The position numbers were made by a program, and so were the translations under genes. Positions 7,334-14,085 of a stretch of 14,085 nt of DNA are shown piece by piece (within the stretch, counting starts at the first letter, position 1; the number at the start of each line of letters is the position of its first letter). The DNA is from JBNKDD01 sp050288085. Lineage in GTDB: Bacteria > Chloroflexota > Anaerolineae > Aggregatilineales > UBA3940. The stretch covers positions 1-14,085 of the forward strand of contig JBNKDD010000144.1 of assembly GCA_050288085.1 (NCBI GenBank). The letters are read 5' to 3'. Below the pieces are notes generated by a model, which ran no database searches, was not told the DNA's origin, and saw only the letters and a program-made list of their open reading frames with translations.

Positions 7334-8320
7334 TCACAACCCGAACTCGTGGCAGGCTGCGCCTAACAATGCCGCCTTCGGATTCAGAACAACATTTACG
7401 GGCACGTTAGACAATATATCAATAAAACGGCCTTTGTGCCGGAACGCCTTCAAAAATGCGTCGGTTTTCAGGGCCGGTAAAATATGTCGTGGGATGCCCC
7501 CACCCAGATAAACGCCACCGGTAGCCATTAATTTCAGGGTAAAGTTCCCTGCCTCAGCGCCCAGAATCTCGACAAATAAATTTATGGTCGCCTGGCATAA
7601 TTCGCAAGTCCGCTCCGAACTTAATGCAGTCTCGGAGATCACCCTGGTATGGTCTTCTGCCTCAGCTAACTCTGCTGCCAGCCAATCCGGTTCTTCAGCA
7701 TAACCGGTATCTTTCAAAAAAGCGTAGATATTCGGAATACCGATCCCGGAACAGACGCGCTCATAGCTGACGTGCCCCAATCGCTCATGCAAATAACGCA
7801 GCAATTCGATCTGTTGGACGGTAGCCGGACCAAAATCGGTATGGCCGCCCTCTGACGGGAATGTAATATACTCCCCATTGACCGGGACTAAAAATCCCTC
7901 TCCCAGCCCGGTTCCCGGCGCAACAATCGCAATAGGCCCCTTGGGGTCAGCTTTCCCTGCCTGAAGGGGATAGATATCCTCCGGTTCCAGGTGAGGGATC
8001 GCTAAAGCCTGGACTTCCAGGTCATTCGAGAGGGTGACTTTAGGGATATGCAAAGTGTCCTGCATCACCTGCTCATCGACCACCCAGGGAATATTGGTAA
8101 CCTTGACCCGGCCACCAATCACCGGCCCGGCAATTCCAAACCTGGCCCGATCAACCTGCAATTCTTTTTGCGTCAAGAACTCGGAAACTATTGACTCAAG
8201 ACTGGGATAATCGGCAGACGGAAACCTGGCCTCAGCGATTGGCTGGCGTGGACCAGAGTCCGATGAATAAACAGCCAGGTCAACTTTTGTACCACCGATG
8301 TCACCGGCAAGTATATGCAT
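7334..8320 (-). CDS. glk: Glucokinase (Glk family, ATP:D-glucose 6-phosphotransferase)
   Basis: A 328-residue cytoplasmic enzyme that phosphorylates glucose with ATP to glucose 6-phosphate, feeding glycolysis. It belongs to the E. coli/cyanobacterial Glk family rather than to the ROK glucokinases. Visible motifs are GDIGGTK (6-12, phosphate-1 loop), SND (98-100) with the catalytic base Asp100, APGTGLG (134-140), PSEGGH (155-160) giving Glu157 and His160, and Glu187. These positions coincide with the sugar-binding residues I recall for E. coli Glk. The C-terminus has the family's NPKAALLGAA helix. AAGGAG (complement of 8327-8332) is 6 nt before ATG 8320. It lies upstream of the kinase pair on the same strand and diverges from the WD40 lipoprotein gene. 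Nothing is missing or unusual. Confidence 0.95.
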   Translation of the reverse strand: MHILAGDIGGTKVDLAVYSSDSGPRQPIAEARFPSADYPSLESIVSEFLTQKELQVDRARFGIAGPVIGGRVKVTNIPWVVDEQVMQDTLHIPKVTLSNDLEVQALAIPHLEPEDIYPLQAGKADPKGPIAIVAPGTGLGEGFLVPVNGEYITFPSEGGHTDFGPATVQQIELLRYLHERLGHVSYERVCSGIGIPNIYAFLKDTGYAEEPDWLAAELAEAEDHTRVISETALSSERTCELCQATINLFVEILGAEAGNFTLKLMATGGVYLGGGIPRHILPALKTDAFLKAFRHKGRFIDILSNVPVNVVLNPKAALLGAACHEFGL

Positions 8321-8331
8321 GCATTCTCCTT

Positions 8332-8360
8332 TTGCACATGAATCAGTATCACAGTACTAT
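8332..8360 (+). promoter_or_regulatory. Weak candidate promoter for the WD40 lipoprotein gene
   Basis: TTGCAC (8332-8337), 17-bp spacer, TACTAT (8355-8360). The match to consensus is poor but the spacing is ideal. Transcription would start near 8367, giving a leader of about 54 nt before the TTG at 8421. It would overlap the leader of glucokinase on the other strand. Confidence 0.2.
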
Positions 8361-8373
8361 GTGTGCCAACCCT

Positions 8374-8379
8374 ATTATA
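8374..8379 (-). promoter_or_regulatory. Consensus -10 box for glucokinase
   Basis: On the minus strand TATAAT (complement of 8374-8379) is a perfect -10 hexamer 53 bp upstream of the glucokinase ATG. No -35 match is found 16-18 bp upstream, where the sequence is T-rich. It may depend on an activator. Confidence 0.35.
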
Positions 8380-8420
8380 GCCAGAAAAAAGATAGAGCCT
8401 AGTCTTACAGGTCATACATT

Positions 8421-10379
8421 TTGATTAAAAGTCCTCATTTCCCTATAACAATTGTCATGACAGGTCTGGTTTGCCTCATTTTTGCGGGCTGCAAGGAACC
8501 GCAAGAACCGGACTTTTTCGTGGTAGAACAGAAGATCACGCCACCGCCAACCCTTTCAACCCAACCGGTGATCCCGGAGATCATGCAAGTAGTAGAAGAA
8601 GAAAGCGGTGATCTCCCCAACCTCCAACCGGAGGCTCGGCTGGGACAGGGTCAGCTAGAAGCGATAGCGCCCTCACCTGATGGCATATTTATCGCGGTGG
8701 GCAGCCGGATTGGTTTGACCCTGTATTGGCAATACAACTTTGAGCCGGTCTGGGAAGTGCTGACCATCTCACCGGTTAAGAGTGTCGCCTTCAATCCAGA
8801 TAACACTGTCATTGCTGCCGGGTTAACCAACGGCCAGGTGATCTTGTGGAATTCCCGCACCGGCCAACAAACGACCGTGATCGAAAATAACCCCGGTGCG
8901 GTCTACGATCTGGCCTTTAGCCCGGATGGGAGCAGCCTGGCCGCATTAGCCAATGGCAAGATCAACCTGTGGGTGGTAGGCAGCGGCGAACCGATCCGGG
9001 TTATCACGGGACAGACTGACTGGGCATTGGGGGCAGACTGGTCACCGGATGGAACGATCATCGCATCCGGGTCAACTGAAAGCATCGCCATCCTCTGGAA
9101 AGCTGAGAGCGGCATCCGCCTTAACGATCTGACCGAACATGAGGGACGGGTTAACGATGTAAGCTGGTCACCGGATGGGATGCGCCTGGCGTCGGTCTCT
9201 GACGATGGCCGGGTTATTGTCCGTAATCCGATCAGGGGCGGCGGTTTCCGTATCCTCGAAGAACATGATCATCCCGCGCTGCGGGCAGCCTGGTCACCCG
9301 ATGGGGTGTACCTGGCCTCCGGCGATATTGTCGGCACGATCATTATCTGGGATGTGGATAAGCGGAAAGCGATCCACACCATTCAAGGGCACAACGGCCC
9401 GGTAACCAGCATCGGCTGGTCGGCGGATGGGAAGCTGGTGATCAGCTCATCGACAGCCGATCAGAGCGTGATTGGTTGGAGTGCGGCGAGCGGCGATGAG
9501 GTATACCGGATCGGTGGTTACACGGCTCCGATCAACAGGGTGGCCTGGTCACCGGATGGGGAAAGGCTGGCTTCGGCGTCGGATGACGGGAGCATCACCC
9601 TGTGGGATTCCTCAACCGGTGAAGTGCTCCATACCCAGGCAGCCCATAATGGAAAAGTCACCGGGATTGACTGGTCACCTGACGGAGCACAGCTCGGATC
9701 GGTGGGCTGGGATCAACACCTGATCATCGCAGCCGGGGACAAACTTCTCGATCTGAGCGGCCATACGGATAGAATGCTCAATGTGGCCTATTCACCTGAC
9801 GGCAGCCTGATCGCGACGACTTCGCGGGATGGCAACCCTATCATATGGGATGCCCGTTCAGGGGAGACCATCAATACGCTGGTGGGGCACGACGGCTGGG
9901 TGTTTGATGCAGCCTGGTCACCTGATGGGTTAAGCCTCGCTACCGGTTCGGACGATAATACGATCATCATCTGGAATCCAGATACCGGGGAACCGATCCG
10001 GCAGATCGACACCGGCAGCGCCGTGTTAAGCCTGGACTACTCCCCTGCGGGGGACCGGTTAGCCGCCGGGTTGGACGATCACACCGTTCAAATCCGGGAT
10101 GCAGAAAGCGGTGCACTCCTGTTCACGCTGGTTGGTCATACATCGTGGGTGGGCAGCGTTAAATGGTCACCGGACGGAACACAGTTGGCTTCCGGCTCAG
10201 GGGATCACAACCTGATGGTGTGGGATATGGAAACCGGCGACCTGAATCAAACCTTACGCGGCCACACCGATCTGATCACCGGGCTGGATTGGTCACCGGA
10301 TGGAAATCGCCTCGCTTCAGCCTCACAGGACGGCACGATCATTCTGTGGGGAGTTGAAGCAGACCCGGCTCAGGATTGA
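8421..10379 (+). CDS. WD40-repeat lipoprotein with 14 repeats (probable double beta-propeller)
   Basis: A 652-residue predicted lipoprotein. The start is TTG at 8421: an in-frame stop at 8400-8402 rules out anything much longer, and the first ATG (8457) would leave only a 12-residue signal. From the TTG the signal has Lys3, a hydrophobic run and Cys24 in IFAGC; the Phe at -3 is less usual in a lipobox. The ribosome site is poor (AGG at 8409-8411). After a Pro-rich linker (about 25-75), residues 78-652 are 14 WD40 units of 41-42 residues built on WSPDG-xx-LAS-x-S-x-DG-x-I-x-LWD, enough for two seven-bladed propellers. Such domains are interaction platforms; there is no catalytic domain. Units 7 and 9 are the most degenerate. 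Binding partner unknown. The last 41 nt overlap the opposing protease gene. Confidence 0.92.
   Translation: MIKSPHFPITIVMTGLVCLIFAGCKEPQEPDFFVVEQKITPPPTLSTQPVIPEIMQVVEEESGDLPNLQPEARLGQGQLEAIAPSPDGIFIAVGSRIGLTLYWQYNFEPVWEVLTISPVKSVAFNPDNTVIAAGLTNGQVILWNSRTGQQTTVIENNPGAVYDLAFSPDGSSLAALANGKINLWVVGSGEPIRVITGQTDWALGADWSPDGTIIASGSTESIAILWKAESGIRLNDLTEHEGRVNDVSWSPDGMRLASVSDDGRVIVRNPIRGGGFRILEEHDHPALRAAWSPDGVYLASGDIVGTIIIWDVDKRKAIHTIQGHNGPVTSIGWSADGKLVISSSTADQSVIGWSAASGDEVYRIGGYTAPINRVAWSPDGERLASASDDGSITLWDSSTGEVLHTQAAHNGKVTGIDWSPDGAQLGSVGWDQHLIIAAGDKLLDLSGHTDRMLNVAYSPDGSLIATTSRDGNPIIWDARSGETINTLVGHDGWVFDAAWSPDGLSLATGSDDNTIIIWNPDTGEPIRQIDTGSAVLSLDYSPAGDRLAAGLDDHTVQIRDAESGALLFTLVGHTSWVGSVKWSPDGTQLASGSGDHNLMVWDMETGDLNQTLRGHTDLITGLDWSPDGNRLASASQDGTIILWGVEADPAQD
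8640..10358 (+). repeat. WD40-encoding tandem repeats, about 126-bp period
   Basis: Fourteen tandem units of about 123-129 bp encode the propeller blades. The core TGGTCACCGGATGG recurs exactly at 9039, 9165, 9546 and 10290, with one- or two-base variants at most other units (for example at 10164). Units are diverged elsewhere, so this is old tandem duplication with strong conservation of the turn codons rather than a recent array. Confidence 0.85.
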
Positions 10380-11916
10380 TCACCACATCGGGGATATAGA
10401 GAACAGCCTGCCCTCGGATCGCTCTGACCTGATCGGGCATCAACACGAGCGCATTACGATTGATGTTGTCCATCAGATTGCTGCCATCGAATGGCATATC
10501 CGGTAGTGACAGCGTATGCCCGAATTCATGAGCCAACCACTTATCGATCAGGTCGGGGTTAGGCAAGGGGCGAGATAGGGAGTAGTCTGGATCGCTAACC
10601 AGATAAGCCCCGTCGATAATGGTTGAAAAAGCATAAAGTGACTGCCGCCCAACATCGCCCGATAATTCCGATCCCCAGGCCGGAGGTACACCCGCATGCC
10701 CAACCACATCATCGGTAAGCAGTTCATCCGCCCCATCAAACCGGTTGATCTGCACCGTCAGTATCCCGGTCACAGTGGGATCGGCACGCTGCCAGGCCAT
10801 CCGGCAGTCGTTCACCAGGCGATGGATCACGACCCCCTGGGTAACCGGATCGGGTACATCGGCGTGCCCCGAACCGTTCTCAATAATGATCGGTCGCCCG
10901 GCGGAGAAAAAGCCCAGATTGGCCTGGGGGATAAAAATCGCGTTGACCTTCGCCAGCCGCTCCCGGAATACCCCAGACAAGGTCATTTGCCCCACCCGGA
11001 GCGGATCATCAACCGTTGGGCTGTCGTCCAATACACACCATCGAACCGGTATGGCGATCTGATCGTCGTCAGAAACCGTGCGTGGCTCCCGGATTCGGAT
11101 GACAAAATCGAGCGAGGTAGTCCCGACGATCACCCCGTTGGAATTGCGCTCCTCCAGAAACACCTGTGTTGAATGAAGCTCCACGCCGTTGGCGATATCA
11201 GCATACCAGACATACTTATTGCCGCTTACAGCCGCATCTTCCGGCTGTGCGAAACTGCGGTCACCGGTCTGAGAAGGACGAGAGAAACGCACCTGCACGT
11301 TTGGTCTTTCCGGGTCGAGCGCATCCGGGTCGACTGAGGTAACGGTGAAATCGCAGATCTGCCCCGGAGCACAATCTACGATGGGTGGTAAAACACTGAC
11401 CGCCCCGCTGTTGTTCAGGTCGAAGTTAATGACCGTCCACACTCTGGCAGCATAAGGCGAATCGATCCGGCAGCAGATCTCGGTTGAAACGGTGAACGGC
11501 CCCGACGATGGATAGAGATGAGTGATCAGACCATCAACAGAGGATGAGTCAAAGGCGCGGGTCAATACCCAGCCCTGATCAGGGTAGACCTCCAATACCT
11601 TAAATAGAAGCTGGTCGGATTGGCTGTCATCCCCAAAATCGATAAAAAAGCCGTCCGGCCCCCGGATCGTATCGCTGACACCGGGCAGACCATTCACGCC
11701 GGTACAGGCTCGATCCTCACCTGATGACGGGTCCAGGCAGGTCATGCCCTCGCCACCGAATCCTACCAGTAAATCCAGTTCAGCGAGATACTCCCCCCTA
11801 CCCTGCCAGGTCAGGTGCCCATACCAGAACGCGACAGAACTGGACTCCACCGGTATGGAGGCAGTGAGGATAAGCATCAACAAAACAGCAGCGATAGGGC
11901 GCAATCCGTTCTTCAT
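10339..11916 (-). CDS. Exported metzincin-like zinc metalloprotease
   Basis: From ATG 11916 the protein has 525 residues and starts with a plain Sec signal: MKNGLR, then a hydrophobic run PIAAVLLMLILTASI, no lipobox Cys. Upstream in-frame starts exist (ATG 11931, ATG 11949, TTG 11952) but would add an acidic, non-signal extension; none of the four has a clear ribosome site. Near the C-terminus is HEFGHTLSLPD: His463, Glu464 and His467, with Asp473 as the likely third zinc ligand, followed by SNLMDN with a Met-turn-like Met482. This is the metzincin pattern HExxHxxGxxH/D with Ser in place of the usual Gly and Asp as third ligand, as in snapalysin-type enzymes. The 450 residues before it are not recognised; paired Cys suggest an extracellular fold. 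The 3' end overlaps the WD40 gene. Confidence 0.75.
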   Translation of the reverse strand: MKNGLRPIAAVLLMLILTASIPVESSSVAFWYGHLTWQGRGEYLAELDLLVGFGGEGMTCLDPSSGEDRACTGVNGLPGVSDTIRGPDGFFIDFGDDSQSDQLLFKVLEVYPDQGWVLTRAFDSSSVDGLITHLYPSSGPFTVSTEICCRIDSPYAARVWTVINFDLNNSGAVSVLPPIVDCAPGQICDFTVTSVDPDALDPERPNVQVRFSRPSQTGDRSFAQPEDAAVSGNKYVWYADIANGVELHSTQVFLEERNSNGVIVGTTSLDFVIRIREPRTVSDDDQIAIPVRWCVLDDSPTVDDPLRVGQMTLSGVFRERLAKVNAIFIPQANLGFFSAGRPIIIENGSGHADVPDPVTQGVVIHRLVNDCRMAWQRADPTVTGILTVQINRFDGADELLTDDVVGHAGVPPAWGSELSGDVGRQSLYAFSTIIDGAYLVSDPDYSLSRPLPNPDLIDKWLAHEFGHTLSLPDMPFDGSNLMDNINRNALVLMPDQVRAIRGQAVLYIPDVVINPEPGLLQLPTE

Positions 11917-11947
11917 GTTTTCGGATATCATCCAATCTATTGCCAGC

Positions 11948-11978
11948 ATCAATGCTATAATCTAACCATATCATTGAT
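11948..11978. promoter_or_regulatory. Operator-like inverted repeat around the Lon-like gene promoter
   Basis: Perfect 7-bp arms ATCAATG (11948-11954) and CATTGAT (11972-11978) flank a 17-bp centre that contains the extended -10 box. A dimeric regulator bound here would block transcription of the Lon-like gene and perhaps of the divergent protease gene. It also lies between the two direct repeats. Confidence 0.3.
11953..11961 (+). promoter_or_regulatory. Extended -10 promoter for the Lon-like protease gene
   Basis: TGC followed by TATAAT (11956-11961) is a full extended -10 element (TGnTATAAT). There is no -35 match 16-18 bp upstream, which extended -10 promoters can lack. Transcription would start near 11968 with a leader of about 38 nt. 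GGAG at 11994-11997, 8 nt before ATG 12006, is the ribosome site. Confidence 0.45.
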
Positions 11979-12005
11979 CTATTTGCCAGACCTGGAGTCC
12001 AGATC

Positions 12006-14085
12006 ATGACCAGACACCCTCTTGAACTCGCACCGGAACAACTGCGGCGGGTATGCAGTCTCGACCATTTTGAATTTGAAACCACCTCCGAATTAGAAGG
12101 ACTGCGGAGTATTATCGGGCAGCCGCGCGGCATTCGGGCGATTGAGTTTGGGATCGGGATCGACAACCCTGGCTTTAACATCTATGCGCTCGGCCCCTCT
12201 GGAACCGGGCGGACGACGGCCATTACCAAGTTTCTGGAGAAATTCGCGCAGGATGGGCCTGTCCCCCTCGACTGGGTGTACGTCCATAACTTCGAAGTCA
12301 GCCACCAGCCGCGAGCTATCGAGCTGCCATCAGGAAAAGGACGCGATCTATGCGAGCACATGGACAACCTGATCGAAGTGCTCCGCCGCGAAATCCCAGA
12401 AGCTCTAGAAGCAGAAGAATATACCACTGCCGCCGACCGGCTTAACCAGGAATACGGGCAAAAACGAAGCGCGATCTTCCAGCAAACCCAGATCGAAGCG
12501 CGGGAGAAAGGCTTCACAATTGTGCGGACGCCGAGCGGACTGGTGCTGGCTCCATTGGGGGAAAACGGCCAGCCCATGCCACCGGAACAGCTTGAGCAGA
12601 TCGACAAAGAAACCCGCGAAGAACTGGAAAAACGCAGCCAGGTGCTCGAAGAGATGCTGGCCGATGCGCTGCGCACCGTCCGCAACATCGACCGGGAACT
12701 GCGCGAAGCTCATAACACCCTCGAACAGGAAGCAGCAGCCTTTGTGGTTGACCAGCATATCGCCGATCTAAAGGAAGCCTATACTGATCATGACGAGATG
12801 CTGCTCTATCTGGGCCAGGTACGTGACGATGTACTGCATCACCTGGATGATTTTAAACCTCAAGAAGAAAGCGGCGGGAACAGCACATCCCATCGGATGG
12901 CTGCAAACTCCGAGCATTTTCGGCGTTACTCCGTAAACCTGATCGTCGATCATGGTAAGACAGAAGGCGCACCCATTATCCTCGAAGACTTCCCTTCCTA
13001 CGCCAATCTGGTAGGCCGGGTGGAGGGCGAGGTCAGGATGGGTGCTTTGAGCACCGATTTCACCATGATCAAACCAGGGGCGCTTCATCGTGCCAACGGT
13101 GGTTACCTGGTACTGCGCGTCCGGGATATGCTGACCCAACCCGGCGCATGGGACGGATTGAAGCGTGCGCTGCTCAGCGAAGAAATCCGCATCGAAGAAT
13201 CGATGTTGCGCACCGGAATGGGAGTGCTCACCCCTCAGACCATCGACCCGGAACCGATTCCGCTCAAGCTCAAGGTGATCCTGCTGGGCAGCCCGATGTT
13301 GTATTACCTGCTGTACAGTGAAGAAGATAACTTCTCCGATCTGTTCAAGGTCAAGGCCGAGTTCGCCAGCACAATGGAACGTACCCACGAGGCTGAAGCC
13401 GACTACGCGGCATTCATTGCTGCCCGGTGTGAGGAGGCCGGTCTACCACACTTCAACCGGGAAGCGGTCGGGCAGATCGTCGAGTATGGTTCGCGGCAGG
13501 CAGGTAATCAGACCAAGCTAACCACCCTGTTTGGGCACCTATCCGACGTGATTTACGAAGCCTGTTATTGGGCACGGACGGATGATAAACAGATCGTCGA
13601 GGCGACCCACGTTGCAGAAGCCGTTAACGAGCGGCGCTACCGGTCAAACCTGTATGAAGAACGCACCCTGGAGAGCATCGAAAAAGGCACGATCTTTATC
13701 GACACAGAAGGTGAAGTGGTCGGGCAGGTGAACGGCCTGTCGATTGTTGGGCTGGGTGACTATGCCTTCGGGCAGCCTAACCGGATCACCGCCCGTGTGT
13801 TTACGGGCAAAGAAGGGGTAGTCAATATCGAGCGTGAGGTTGAGATGTCCGGTCCGATCCATGATAAGGGCGTGCTGACCTTACTAGGCTACCTGGGTGG
13901 GAAATATGCACTGGATCACCAACTGACGTTATCGGCCAGCATCACCTTCGAGCAATCCTACGCGGGAGTTGACGGCGACTCGGCCTCCTCCACGGAGGTC
14001 TACGGTCTGATGAGCTCTTTGTCCAAAACTCCTATCGACCAGGGGATCGCTGTCACGGGAAGCGTCAACCAGCATGGCGAGATCC
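12006..14085 (+). CDS. Lon-like AAA_32 family protease, C-terminus cut by window edge
   Basis: The frame is open for 693 codons; full-length relatives have roughly 800 residues. It resembles the bacterial Lon-like S16 group (TTC1975/YcbZ type), not LonA: there is no N-terminal LAN domain. Order: ATP-binding region with GFNIYALGPSGTGRTT (57-72), DWVYVHNFE (79-87) and ELPSGKG; a long charged helical, probably coiled-coil insertion (about 125-275); ALHRANGGYLVL (359-370); then the S16 protease domain. The catalytic Ser is Ser659 in GVDGDSASSTE. The partner Lys, expected about 43 residues later, would fall beyond the window. The Walker A Lys position is Arg69, so nucleotide binding may be impaired or noncanonical. 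Likely role: cytoplasmic protein quality control or regulatory proteolysis. Family confident; ATP dependence uncertain. Confidence 0.9.
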   Translation, partial: MTRHPLELAPEQLRRVCSLDHFEFETTSELEGLRSIIGQPRGIRAIEFGIGIDNPGFNIYALGPSGTGRTTAITKFLEKFAQDGPVPLDWVYVHNFEVSHQPRAIELPSGKGRDLCEHMDNLIEVLRREIPEALEAEEYTTAADRLNQEYGQKRSAIFQQTQIEAREKGFTIVRTPSGLVLAPLGENGQPMPPEQLEQIDKETREELEKRSQVLEEMLADALRTVRNIDRELREAHNTLEQEAAAFVVDQHIADLKEAYTDHDEMLLYLGQVRDDVLHHLDDFKPQEESGGNSTSHRMAANSEHFRRYSVNLIVDHGKTEGAPIILEDFPSYANLVGRVEGEVRMGALSTDFTMIKPGALHRANGGYLVLRVRDMLTQPGAWDGLKRALLSEEIRIEESMLRTGMGVLTPQTIDPEPIPLKLKVILLGSPMLYYLLYSEEDNFSDLFKVKAEFASTMERTHEAEADYAAFIAARCEEAGLPHFNREAVGQIVEYGSRQAGNQTKLTTLFGHLSDVIYEACYWARTDDKQIVEATHVAEAVNERRYRSNLYEERTLESIEKGTIFIDTEGEVVGQVNGLSIVGLGDYAFGQPNRITARVFTGKEGVVNIEREVEMSGPIHDKGVLTLLGYLGGKYALDHQLTLSASITFEQSYAGVDGDSASSTEVYGLMSSLSKTPIDQGIAVTGSVNQHGEI

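Larger units (their letters stand above)
11935..11989. repeat. Direct repeat pair in the divergent control region
   Basis: ATCTATTGCCAG (11935-11946) recurs as ATCTATTTGCCAG (11977-11989), differing by one inserted T and lying about 42 bp apart, that is four helical turns. The pair brackets the -10 box of the Lon-like gene. It could be a paired regulator site. The left copy falls inside the optional N-terminal extension of the protease gene, which is mild support for the shorter start. Confidence 0.25.

Noticed and set aside
8640..10358. Tandem repeats as a CRISPR array or minisatellite
   Set aside because: The units are in frame, about 126 bp long and diverged, and each encodes a WD40 blade; there are no spacers of constant length.
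10696..11172. Plus-strand open frame of 158 codons
   Set aside because: Antisense to the metalloprotease gene, rich in Pro, Arg and His with no motif; a shadow.
11917..11952. Longer N-terminus of the metalloprotease from TTG 11952 or ATG 11949
   Set aside because: It would place an acidic stretch before the signal peptide, has no ribosome site and overlaps the repeats; kept only as an alternative start.
12182..13388. Minus-strand open frames of 168, 117 and 206 codons
   Set aside because: They mirror the Lon-like protease gene, which has a ribosome site, promoter and family motifs; the mirrored proteins are Ser/Arg- or Phe/Gln-rich and have no domain signal.
1..14085. A mobile element, phage remnant or defence island
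   Set aside because: No integrase, transposase, terminal inverted repeat, tRNA attachment site, restriction or CRISPR gene is visible, and the genes look like ordinary chromosomal genes. The STAND-like ATPase is fused to a full signalling kinase, not to a toxic effector.

Overview
The window is about 14 kb of bacterial chromosome, densely coding, with a GC content that looks slightly above 50% by eye. It carries nine protein genes, the first and last cut by the window edges. I found no rRNA, tRNA, CRISPR array, insertion sequence or phage gene. No single gene fixes the lineage. The mix suggests a large-genome environmental bacterium, possibly Chloroflexota: a eukaryote-type Ser/Thr kinase fused to an AAA ATPase and a TPR-like region, a 14-blade WD40 lipoprotein, a cyanobacterial/proteobacterial-type glucokinase, a Thermus-like P5C dehydrogenase and a bacterial Lon-like AAA_32 protease. 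This placement is inference only.

Layout. Positions 1-1103 (minus) hold the N-terminal two thirds of a 1-pyrroline-5-carboxylate dehydrogenase. A 323-bp divergent intergenic region with an operator-like inverted repeat follows. Positions 1427-2363 (plus) hold a flavin-reductase-family protein and a small lipoprotein whose reading frames overlap by 8 nt. Converging on them, and all on the minus strand, are glucokinase (7334-8320), a 1,191-residue Ser/Thr kinase-AAA-TPR protein (3662-7237) and a soluble GAF-histidine kinase (2369-3658). The two signalling genes are 3 nt apart, and a good sigma70-like promoter lies in the 96-bp gap behind glucokinase.

Divergent from glucokinase is a TTG-initiated lipoprotein made almost wholly of 14 WD40 repeats (8421-10379). 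Its 3' end overlaps by 41 nt the 3' end of an opposing exported metzincin-like metalloprotease (10339-11916). Divergent from the protease is a Lon-like protease (12006 to the window end), preceded by an extended -10 box that lies inside an inverted repeat.

How the genes may work together. The clearest functional unit is the kinase pair. Its domain order, read across the two genes, is Ser/Thr kinase, AAA, TPR, GAF, HisKA, HATPase. That is the order of the HstK-type dual kinases known as single long polypeptides in cyanobacteria and other bacteria, so this looks like a split, translationally coupled version. The WD40 lipoprotein, the small lipoprotein and the metalloprotease are probably outside the cytoplasmic membrane. 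P5C dehydrogenase (proline/glutamate catabolism) and glucokinase are ordinary central metabolism. I see no convincing novel defence or mobile system. The items most worth a second look are the split kinase, the large WD40 propeller array, the Arg-for-Lys Walker A in the Lon-like protein and two operator-like inverted repeats.
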